Assembly (NCBI GenBank): GCA_029964075.1
Contig: CM057147.1
Location: 19,613,513-19,677,512 of the forward strand
DNA length: 64,000 bases
Direction: 5' to 3'
From: Patiria pectinifera
Taxonomy: Eukaryota > Echinodermata > Asteroidea > Valvatida > Asterinidae
A model generated the notes under the pieces. The model saw only the letters and a list, made by a program, of their open reading frames with translations, had not been told where the DNA came from and searched no databases. This document shows positions 45,901-57,900 of this stretch, in pieces (within the stretch, counting starts at the first letter, position 1; each line of letters begins with the position of its first letter). A program made the position numbers and the translations under genes.

Positions 45901-48900
45901 ACCCCCCTCCCCCATACGCATTGCACACATACACAAGATGGGTATTTAATGGTAATTTGGGGGCTAATCATCCTTACTCACAGCACAAGATCGAAAATGT
46001 TTGAATTTTGATTTCTTTTTTTCTATTACTTTTTACTTCACTGTATTTTATACTCATTGATGAATCCAGACCACCATACAGTGCTTGGGCGGTATTGGGC
46101 CGTCCATAAAGTACATACGCATGAAATGCCGACTATTTACACCCCTCCCCTTGTGCGCAATGCATACGCAGTGGTTCTCAAGACCATATCACCAGCTTAA
46201 GGCTCACCTTGGTGACTACCTATGAACATTACGAAGATGTTTTTGTGAGAAAGCACAAATTATTCTGTGCACCCTTAAAGGTAATATACAACATTTGCTT
46301 TTGCTGTAATTTTCAGAAATGGATGGATTTGGGGGGTAAGTATTTTATAGCAATTATTGTTACACTGACTTGTTTGAAGTTTTGTGTTCGTAGATGTTGG
46401 AAACACCATGAAAAATAATCATGTCATATAGTTTGATTCCCTGACCTCTACTCATAATGAAACAGAGCAATTTATAGACGTCAGGGAATTATAAGGTCGG
46501 GGAATCAGTCTACCCGTTCAGAAGTGTTTTATCAATTGCAAATAAAATGCAGAACAACTAAATATAGTAATTTGGGGGCAGTATTTGAAAAAGCCAGTTT
46601 TTTTCCAATTGGAAATTGATACAAAAATACCACTTTTCTTGAAAATGACAGCACACCAGGTGCCATGATTTTGCAGAATGCTTTAGACTGTCATTCACTA
46701 ACAGTCCAGTCAGGTATTTCATAATAATTTGGTAGTATTGTTTTTTAATGTTTGCAAATGTTGTGTATTTTTCGTTTAAGACTCAGAAAGTTGGACAGCG
46801 GTTTTATTCAAACAGGTGACATCATTACAATCATTACATTATTACAAAGAGACATGCCTACATTAAGTGATATTTGTACCTGTCGTTTCTCCATCATGAG
46901 CTGGTCTAGTTTCTTCTGATGATCATTGAGGCGTTGGACGATATCCAAACTCGTCTCAGTCTGTTTCTGTGATGAACAAGCAATGAAAAGTCCAAAATAA
47001 TTGCCAAAATGCATCCAAATGAAATAGTTGAAAGAACGAAAGTTTTACATTTCCAATCCTATTTTGCTTACATGCATTCTGCTCTGTGGAGAATTGAAGA
47101 AATATAATGCGAATTACAATCCACATTCTTTGGATGTGTGTTTACCATTAATACCGATTTTCTTTTTTGTTCCTTAAATTTCTGACCATTTTGTTTCTGA
47201 ACATTTTGTAGCCTTCAAAATATATGAAAAGAAAAAAAAAAGAATTGCTCTCAACCAGGAAGAGAATCTCAGCTCAGGTAAAAAACAAACACTTAAAAAA
47301 AATCCAAAAACACTTGAGAGAGACATAACAAAATGCTCAACTCAACTTAATCGCTGATTCTGGGTTGAAATGATGTTTGTGTTACCTTGGGAGTTTGACT
47401 GCGTTGACTGCTTGATGAGCCTAGACCCTCCCAATCTGCCCTGGTCTGGACGTCACCAGCTCGGACTTTGGCAAGAACAAAATCAGCAATGTTTTCTCCT
47501 TTGAATTAAAAGAAAAACAATAATTCAACCGATAATAGCCACTGTAGCGCCCGAAACCGCCTGCCTATTACTCCGTGTAGCGTTCAAAACTGTCCAAAGT
47601 GTCTACAGTATTATAGATTTAACTGTGAATAAGCAGTGTCATACAATGTATTACAGTTGCTAATAGGTTAAAAATTACTCTCTGCACGTTTTTCGTGGCA
47701 TGCATTGGTGAAGCAATTTTACCTTCTAGCTTCCTGTTATTGTTCCGTTTATTGTCCGCAAAGAGCTGCCTCCTCGGTGACTCCTTTGATTTTCTCGGCC
47801 TGACAGAAGAGGGCGCTTTCTCAAACGACTGCCTTGCCGCGGCCGGGCTGCCCCGCTTTGAGGTTTCTGGCGGGCTTTCCTTTACACCTCTGACCGGAAA
47901 AATATCGTGGTCTTTTGGTTTGATGGCTTTGGCTAAGCTCTGCCGGGCCAGTTGCTTGGGAGAGCTGTGCGCTAGGGCCGCACCGAGCTGTGACGCTGGT
48001 GCAGGCGAAACTGCGGGACGCTGGGTCCCCTTGTCTGACGCTGGCCAGATGTGGATGCTTGAATCCTGGCTCAGGGGTCCACCGTCGAGTCTTCCTCTGG
48101 GGGATTGGCTGTCAATGAGGTAGGACTGACTAGAATTGTTGGCACTCTGATTATGGCGACGCTCGGTTGACCTATGCGCCCTGTCGTCTGGTTTCTCGGT
48201 CACGTGCGTCCCATTGAGACCATTCCGGAGAAGTCCCTGATTGTCTCCCGCATTCATGCTCTCCTCTGCTTTCCATATGTCCATCTGGCGTGCCGCTTTC
48301 ATCATCGGAGATAGGGGGCGCTCCTCATCTGTGTCGGTGTCAAAGGGCACTCCGAGGTCGCTGTGGCGACCAGGGGCCGACAAGTTAGCTCTGTTGTCGT
48401 CAGACTGTGTTAGGCTGCTGAAGAAAGGCAATTGGAATGATACACATTTTTATTGTGACACATCAGTACGGGGTTGTTTTGAAAAGTTAATTTTCAACAG
48501 AATTCAAATTGAAATAGAAGTAAATTCGTATTTAATTTTGAGTTTAAAAAATCATATATCTCAAATAATTTAAAAAAAAAACGCAGAATCTGAGGGTGAT
48601 GCACTATCAACAAATACCAACTGCTTAAACTGATTGAAGCGTAAAACTAGCCTCCCTCGGTGGTCAATGGAGCATTCTATTTGCCCTCAACAAAATGTCA
48701 GCACCGTTCACTTATCATAAATGTTTGGCTATACAGAAATCTATTTTGTTCATGCCAGGATCCACGAATGCTAAGCTTTTCCATGAAGGAATCGTCACAA
48801 CGACACACCTTTCTGTGTCGAACGTAAACTGCAGGCTCTCGCTCCCGCTTTCAGACACCAGCTTCTCCCCCGTCAGAATGTTGTAGTCGGCGCTGGGCCT

Positions 48901-51900
48901 CAGGAACTTTCGATCCTCCACCGAGCGGTTTGCAGCAGATGTATCTGGGAGGCTGTTAGTGTCCTTCGCAATCCCGGAGGTGCGGTTTTTGTCCTGTGAG
49001 CGTCTGTCGTCCGGTGAAGTCATGGCAGCAGGGGTGGTGGCGGATGTAGTATTTGGGCTGGTTCTAGATCTTAAACTGGTTCCACTGTTGGGAATTTAAG
49101 ATAAGGTATGGTACCAGAAAAATGGTGTAACCATATTTCTTAGCTCTGTAATATTCAGCACCGATCTCACAGCTCTGGTAAGTGCTGGAGCTTTGCATTT
49201 CATGTTGATGCTAAGCTATGCTAAGCTGCACTTAGCAAGCCAGGCCAAACTGGAAGCTCTAAAAGCCTGTACAATGTTACTACAATGAATTTCATTAATT
49301 GGGTTTCGCTACCAGTTATTACCATGAATTACACGTATTGAGGTTCGCGGTAGGCTATGTACTAGCTAATTTGAAGCTTTCCCAAAATCGAAAACCCAGA
49401 GGGAGACACGAAAAATTTTCTTGCGTCTGCATGGGTTTCTGTGTGGGTGTGTGTGCTTTATGGTGCACTGGTATTTTCGTAGGCCCTCAAATTTTTTGTA
49501 GGCCCTGATTTTTCGTAGGCCCTCGGCACAGTGCCCACTGTACCTATTGGATAATCCGGGCCTGAAAATACAGCAGACTCTCCTTATCTCCCCCCCCCCC
49601 CAAAAAAAAAACCACAACAAAATCATTAACAAAACTTAAAAAAAAAAACCCATATACCAACTTTTGTGAGAGGGGTAAGGTTATTACTGAAAAGGGTCCG
49701 TGCGTGAAAAAGAGAGGGCGCTTGTGAACTACTTTCAAGATCCCTGTTAACAGGACACACCGCGTGCACATACTGGCTCGCGTGCACAGAGCACAAAATA
49801 CGCACAAATTATTTAGTCAGCCACTGTCGGCAATGCATTCGAATGCATCCCCTAACTCTCCCTTTCTTACCGTTGAGGGGGTACTTGTGCACGGAGCCCA
49901 TACTTTGACAAATTGTTACGAGAGAAAAGCTGATAAGAGGACATCGCCTTTAGAGAGGTTTTACTTTTTTCTTTAAAAGTTCTAGTTTTTTATGAATGTT
50001 ACAAATATAGTCTTCCAACAAAATTAATCATCTTCCTGATGATCCATGCCATGAGATTGAAAGACAATTAAGCACAGAAATCTCACTGACACTGACCTGA
50101 GTGACTTGGGCAGACTCTGTCTCTTCACTACTGAACTCTCCAAATCCATCCGTTTCACCTCAAACTCCAGATGTGACAATGTCCTTTAAAACAAAGACAC
50201 AAAATTGGCGCCAAGTACAACGTATCCATTGTTGTACATTTACATAATTGCACTATTAGTTATCCAATTAGCACGAGTGGAACATGGAATAATGTAGTGT
50301 GTCTGTGTCCCACGTACAACTAGGATGAAGGTCGAGTGGTATATGGGACACAGACGCACTTCATTTTCCGTGTTCCAAGATTGCGAGTGGGATAACAAAA
50401 TTGTATTCAGGCAAACTTGACGCACTGTCAAAAGTTGGAACACGTTCGCTGTACACAAACTTTTCAGCGGTTATCCTATTACAGGGAATGGCAATCACAT
50501 CTTCGAATAGCGTGATATGAAAAAAGTAAATGTTGTATATTACCATTAAGGGCCACTTTTTGACAATTATAGCTCAAAGACTGTTACCTGCTTAAGTCTG
50601 CGATCTTTGCCTTGGATTCATACAGCTGTGTCTCCGTGTCATGAAGCAATTCCTTGGTGACTTCATGTTTCTCGGCCAAAGCTTTGTATTCATTCAAGAC
50701 CTATTAGGGGAATTAAAACGAAATACCGAATTAGCAACGGATACATAAAAAATGAAAGAATTAAATATTTTCAACACATTCCCAACACATGGTGTTGATG
50801 TAAATACTGTCGGACCTTTTAAGTTCTTTCGAAAATTGTTTGTGTCCTTAATTATCGAGTCAAGGAAGGACAAAACAACTTTAAAAACTATGGTTGGAAA
50901 GGAATAAATGTTTAATTTTTGAAAATCATAATTGACTGATATCACTCACCTTTTTAAGAATTTTTTGGTCGCGGTGTTCATCCATTGCTTGAACATCTTG
51001 AAGCTGTTGATATGAAATTAAAAGTTATTATTTTTTAGCATTATTAAAAACTGCACAACCAAATCATCAAAAATGTGCAGGTCTGGAATTCAAAGAATGC
51101 AAAAGTATTCTATTTTAATCAATAGATTTGTCATAACAATTTTTTGTTTTTACATTTTGGATTAAATCTCAAATTTTTGTTGTTGGTCAAACGAACTGAG
51201 ATAACTCACAAAATATTTATCTTAATACAACTAAATAGATTCGGGTTTGCACGCCAACAAGACAGGGCGCTTTTTAACACTTCTGAAAGCCCTGTGGACG
51301 GGACACACCGCAACTTGTTTGATTCCGATTGTGCACAAAGCCATAGCGTCTTTGCATGAGCATCAGACGTCGTCGGCAATGCGTTGGAATGTCTCTCCTA
51401 ATGGCCTCCCCCAACTCTCCATTTCTTAACATTGAGGGGGTAGTTGTGCACTAGCCTAGGGCAAGTTAGCACAAGAACTATCGTTGACCAATGGTTAACC
51501 ATAGCTCGACTAAAGTTAGCCCGAACTCTGTCTAGTTGACAGTGGTTGCCTACGCTAGTCGACTATTTGGAACCAGCCTATCATGGCTGGTCGCGTAACA
51601 ATTTCTTGCTGGTCATCAATAGCAATTTCCATAGCATAGTGCAGAGGGGACCAACTATCAACAAAAATGGCGGAAAACGAAACTGTGAGGGCCAAATTTC
51701 ATTTTCATTGCACAGTTTTTCCATGTTAGTTTCGATTATGTCACTTTTGTCGCCATTGTACAATAATATTGGCGATAATATGTCCTAAACTATACACAAT
51801 CACAATACTTGTGTAAATAAAGAGAAACAACAAGAGTTGAATAATTGTGTGCCATTTTCTGACGGTCATGGACATGACAATAGTTCGACTAGAGTTTTTC

Positions 51901-54900
51901 GCACTTCAACTTCAGTGCGCCTGCGCTAGGTACGTCACCAACCAACCACTAATTAACCACTGGTCCTTGCTCGAACTTGCCCCTATTGTCTGCTGCTTGT
52001 TGGTGCAAAAATCTGCAGTGTCTACTGCCCTCACCTGGTAGGCCTGGTCCAGTGAGACTTGCAGTTCTCTGTTTCTCTTCTCCAGTGATTGCATATCCAG
52101 CTCCTTGTGTCGGCACAGCTGCTTGAGGTCGTTGACCTTCTGCTCAAGGTTGGCCACGGAGGAATCCGTGCTGGTGTAGGTTTCGCCCTATTTCAAATTT
52201 CATTTTAAATAGAAATATTTTTGTTTTATTATGATAATAATAATAATTGTGCTTATATAGTACTTGCCATTGTATCAATGACCTCAAAGGGCTTTGCAAT
52301 TATTACCCTGTTCATCAGGCCATGGGACCACGCGCATGGGCGTCGCCAGGATTTTTTCTAGAGGGGGGCAAAAAATTTTTTTGCCCAAAAATGCTTGTAT
52401 TTCTCAACACATTCTCGATTTATCAGTTTTAGAGGGGGGCAGGGACATTTTGCCCCCCCCCCAACTCATTAAATTTACAGCACTTTGTCTTCGCGCCTCT
52501 TTTTCTTTTCTTTTCTTTCTTTTTTTTTCTTCCTTTTTTTTTTGTTGTTTTTTTTTGCTTTTCCAGGGGGGGGCAAGTGCCCCCCCTTGCCCCCCCCTCG
52601 CGACGCCCATGACCACGCGGCAGCCGATATCAGCACTCAATCGGTCCTCGACCCTCACAGGTACCCATTCATACTCCTGGGTGGAGAGAGGCAATTGTAG
52701 TTAAGTGTCTTGCCCAAGGGCATAAACACCATGTTCCTGTTATGATTCAAACCCACGCACCATCGTACATGAGTCAAACACCGTAACCACTGGACCATGG
52801 CGTTCTACATGAAAGCTGTATCCTCTCTGAATGATCCCCATTTGCTATTTTCCAAGTTTTGCACACAAATTTGGCGTACAAAATCTTTATTTAAACTCAT
52901 TCAAACTGAATGCTTTTGGCTCCCAATCCAACCTTTTTTTTTAACATGATAAACTTACCAGTCTAGATTCCAGAGCTTTTACTGTGTTTTCCAGATCCTC
53001 AATCCGGCTGATATTGGGAAAAGAATAATCAAGTAGTTATGTACAATCACGTATAAAAATAAATTTACAAATATGATAAGATTGAGGAGCTTGCACAAAT
53101 TTCATCCACAAAATGGTACGGAATGGGTATTTTTGAAAGGACAAGCGAGGATTATCCAACGCACCCCACAATCAACTCAAGACCACGCTCACCTATTGGC
53201 CGATTTCAAGGCTGCCTCCAATCTGACGCAATTGTCCTGCAACCTCTGATTGGTTCGTCTCGTGACCTTGTCGGGGGAGTGGTCGCAGAGGGAGGCGGCT
53301 TCTGTCAGCTTGTTCTGCAGCTCCTGGATCTCGCTGTCGTAGTAGGCCTTCAGGTCGGCGATGTGGCGGGCATGCTTCTCGCGCAAATTCAGTCTCAGAC
53401 TGAAAAGAAAGGGTAAAAAATAATTTTGGGAGAAAAAAATAGATCCACCAAATATTGTCTAGCTAACCTAAGCAGTTACTTGTAAAAACTTTTAATAAAA
53501 GGGAATAAATGAGTGCCTTTGAGGTTTTTAACACTCTGTTTAAGACCAGTTGGAGTCTGGATGCTGATAACTACCGTAGGCGAGGGTAATTATCAGTATC
53601 CAGACTCCAACCGGTCTTAAACAGAGTGTTTAATACGACCAAGCACATATTTATTCCCATTCATTCATACCTTTTCGCTTACCAAAGTAAACTTTCGTGC
53701 CGCTCAAAGCTGCCATTATGGTTGACAACAGTGCAGGAACCAGCAAAATTTGTTAAAATGCCCAGAAGAGGACAATATCAAAAATAATATTGTCCTCATC
53801 CAGGTACTTTTACTGACATAACATTGCAGTCATCCTGGTACTTCTTACGGAAGCATACAATACGCTGATTTAGTTTTGCCACTGGAAGCCTGATATAAAT
53901 AATACCGTAATTTTCGGAATATAAGCCGCGCGGCGTATAAGCCGCAGTACGCAAAAATCTGCAAATTAAGATTTGAAGTCGGCGTATAAGCCGCACCGGC
54001 GTATAAGCCGCACCGACCGTAGTGGTTTCAATTTTGTAGGGCCTCCAAATTCTAGTCAAAATGCCCTGAACCAGTTCCATTTACACTACGAAAGCTATAA
54101 AAAGGGCCACAAAAGTTATATCAAATCATTCACAGTTGATACTCTTACAATAATACAAACAAATATGGAAATGATGATGAGAAATAAACACCGGGAATTA
54201 CTACCGGCTGCCCCGTCCGGTCTCAGCATGGCCCAGCAGCTAGCGCCGACAAATGATAACATTTTCCCCCAGCACTTGAGATATGTAACCCACCGTGTGT
54301 CGTCTGACTGGAGGCTACAAATGCTGCTTTGTGGCAACAGACGCTGATTTGTTTTGTCCTAAGAATAAACAGGTCCGTTTTTACAACAAAACTTATCAAA
54401 TTGTTGTGATTACTAACGTCAAAATTCAAGTTACGATCGTAACTCTCTTCGAAAATAGTCAACACGATTGCTGAAAATTTTATGGACGAATCCATTCATT
54501 TCGTAAGGGGTGATTTTTAGCCCCTGCTTTGAGTTTTACATCGTTTCTTGAATACATTTCAAGAAAACAAATTATATTGTGACATTGAACAACTGATTAT
54601 TGAATAGAGAAATATTTGGAACTCCCTAAAAAGTATTAGTTTCTGTTTTTAAACAGCAGAAATATTGGTAATTATTGTTTCCAAGAAAGTACACCCCTTT
54701 ATTTCAACAAATGATGTGGTCCATGGGAAAGGCATGCAGCATGCATGCAACACTGCACTAGGATCATGTACTGCCGGTTGTCGATGTCGATGTCAAAGAG
54801 ACAGCTTTCGCTAGCCTAGACCCGTGAACGTGGCGTTGTATACAAGCCACGTTCACGGGTCTATCGCTAGCCGTACTTTTTACCTTTTCGTTGGACGTGC

Positions 54901-57900
54901 TTTCGGTTTGTTTATGACTTTCTTTATTGATGATTCATTTCAGCAACAGATCTTTCCTTATACCAGTACATTAAATATACATTTGAATATCATTTTTATT
55001 CTTCACGGCTCGGCGTATAAGCCGCCCTGTGTATAAGCCGCAGTAAACATTTTCATGGGCAAATTCAACGTATAAGCCGCGGCTTATATTCCGAAAATTA
55101 CGGTAATTATAAATACACGGCATCTCTTCATGTAAGTTATATCTTTCATGTTTTTCACCAAGCTAAATGAGGTAAAGATAATGTGACCCTCAGGAGCAAA
55201 ACCAGGCCAAAGGCACACGTCTGTATTTTGAGATACAGCCGATAATACAGCCCATAATATATAGAAAAATAGATGAAAACTGGCAAATGAAAAAAATCTA
55301 GAACTCCGTCAGATTTGGTAGGATTCCCATATTCTATCCATCACTGGAAAACTTATTCAATTTCTATCCTCTTCTAAAGAGCCTAAATTCCATTTTAAAA
55401 CTTGGTTTAAGTGACTGTTGCTGTGCAGTAAATAACTTTTGTTGTCTAGAAAAACAGCAATTTAATATAAAATCTTTGGGGGGGATAAAATAGCATTGAC
55501 AGTAAATCTGTAAAAATAAATTGAAAACACGGACGTCGAACAGTTTGTTGACTGCCACTAAGTCAAACATACTTCTTAGAAAATTTGTAAACTGAAGTAA
55601 CAACCAAATGAGAATCAGCCACAAGTATTATTCATAATGTTAAATGTTGGCATGTACACTGGTTTAATGAGCAGAATTTGTGTGCTCTGCCAATGGACCG
55701 ATCCAGTAAGCCCTGCATAGTGCGCACGTGGGCAAATTAACACGTGCTCCTCTCCAATGCCACGCTGCATTTTCCTTCCGTGCGCATCATACGCGCGTGC
55801 ACGCATGTCGGGTTAGTGCACGCACGTCAGACATAAATCACAGCTGTGATTGGTCAGAACACCATGGGGCGGTGCTTACTGGATCGGTCCATTCACGTAT
55901 GTACCTTGATGTAAGTTGTGCATCCTCTCCCGCGTTGCCATCATCAGCCGATCGCCGTGGAGACGAACTCTGACCTGACACATGAGGTGACCTTTGCCCT
56001 GAGCCAGCTGCTGGCCATTGGACGGCGAGATCAGGTGATCCTTGGCCGTTGGGGTTTGGAGATCTAACTGCAGCAGAAGTTTCCGGTTGGTGCCGTTCCT
56101 GGATTAAAAAAAACCCACATGGTTAGGCGGAAATGTTTCCTTTTACAATTTGCTGGCTGCCCACCAAATGAAATATCAGTTAAAGGTACAAATACATAGG
56201 ATAATTTGTGTGTGTGTGTGTGCATTTTTAAAAGAATTTTGAAGCAACAAAATTGCTCAAAGTCTTTCAAGTTGAGTGAAAAAGCACTAACTTGTTGAAA
56301 TTATAGCTTAGTCTACTTTCCATTTAGGGAAAACAGAAAATGCAAGCACAATTTTGGGGTTTCGTAACTTGATTCCGTAACAAAAAATGCATCCGCGGGC
56401 ACCCTGACTTTCTGCACCTTGTTTTGTTTTAAGTATCAAAACGCCTCAAAATCTTAAGAAGGATGCATAACAACGAACTTTTTGAAGTTTCGAATGAATG
56501 GATACTATACATTTTCAGAGAACAGAAAAAACGTATGCATAATGTCTTTGGGTCTCGCACTTCGATTCCGTTGCTAACGCACTTTCTTAAACCACCTTCA
56601 ACGATCACTGTCTTCTATTAACTAACACCATTTCAAGTGAAATAATTCCACAGGGTATTTGGTACCAGTCCTATCTTCACTTTCAGCAAGGATTTTCTCG
56701 TTAAATTAGACTTAGTAGGTACACTCCCAGTAATTTCAAATGTTCCTACGTGCCTTTAAGAGCGCCCTCTACAGCTCACACATGAATCAAATGTAAGGCA
56801 AGTCTGGTACCTGTCCTCTTGCAGCGTCTTCCATTGAAACGTCTGGCAAGGCTCTGTAGGTGTCTTCCTCGGCCTGTTTCCAATAAGTGAAGTCGGAATA
56901 CGTCGTGCTGGTATTGTCTGAGGTAGGTGTGCTTCTCTCTGCATCTGATGTAGAGACAGTCATTTGAAAATGTGTAATTCAAAAGATCAGTTATCTCATG
57001 CCCACAAGCACATTGTAAAACAGGCAAAAATGAAATTGTGGAATTATACTGGCACTACATTTTTTGTGTGATTTACTAAACTTGTAACAAAGCAAACGTC
57101 ATGAAAGGTTATGGTAATTGTCACTGGATGTGTGGCACATGCTTTTGAGTAAGTTCAGAAGTGAAGAAAAGTGAGGTTAGAGAAAGCGACCACTGAACTT
57201 ATGACAATCTTATACCTGGGGCCGACCAATCAATGTTCAAGTTTGACTGAAGTCAAGAGGTCACAGACTTCCATATATAAATTGATTGACGTACCATGCT
57301 AGTAATGATGTTGGTTGTGCTAGTTATGATGCTAGTTATGCTAGTTACGATGTTAGTTAAGCTAGTTAGGGTCAAGGTGCAGATGTAGTAGACACACCAA
57401 ACAAGGTGGGGGGGCTGGCCTAGTGGTTAGGGTTTGTGACTCATGATCAGATGAGTCAGGGGTTCAAATCCTGCCGCTGGTCATATGCCAAGTATGTTTT
57501 GTCCTTGGGCAAGCCACTTCACCCCAACATGCCTTTCTTTATCAAGGAACATACAAATGAGCACCAGCATTAGTTGGGGAGTAACCTGCGATGGACTTGC
57601 ATCCTATCCAGGGGAAATGTTCTCAGTCTTTCCATGCAAAGCAAACCAGAAATAAACGCTGGTCTGAGGAGCCATAGTGGCCTAGGACAGACTCTTTGTA
57701 TACATCAAGCAAAGGACCTTTACTCACCCATGGAATCAGCTTCCTCGCCAGGCTCTTGTCCTTCATCCCCTTGCGTCACCCCTTGTATGTCCCTGTGCGT
57801 CTGGGTGATTCTCTCCTGTTGTCTGGACAGGAGGTGGCGGAGGACCTCTTGCTGCTGTCCCTGTTGGGTCTGAAGCTCTGCCCACTGCCGTTGCATGTGT

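Larger units (their letters stand above)
42976..46879 (-). other. Intron 14, MPHOSPH9-like
   Basis: 3.9 kb. It contains a duplicated repeat (about 43950-45000 and 46285-46800), a MITE inside the first copy (44064-44539), a small inverted element (44571-44656) and AT-rich filler. The open frames are not conserved and look random. Confidence 0.6.
53400..55904 (-). other. Intron 4, MPHOSPH9-like
   Basis: Holds a foldback (53501-53658) and the 1.2 kb ATAAGCCGC element (53903-55105); 55106-55904 is unique-looking sequence with no coding signal. Confidence 0.6.
56945..57727 (-). other. Intron 2, MPHOSPH9-like
   Basis: Contains a GCTAGTTA-type short tandem run (about 57297-57366) and a tRNA-derived SINE (57404-57690) that reaches almost to exon 2. 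Confidence 0.55.

Noticed and set aside
47695-48123. 142-residue + strand frame
   Set aside because: Antisense to exon 12 of the MPHOSPH9-like gene, whose splice sites and phase are convincing.
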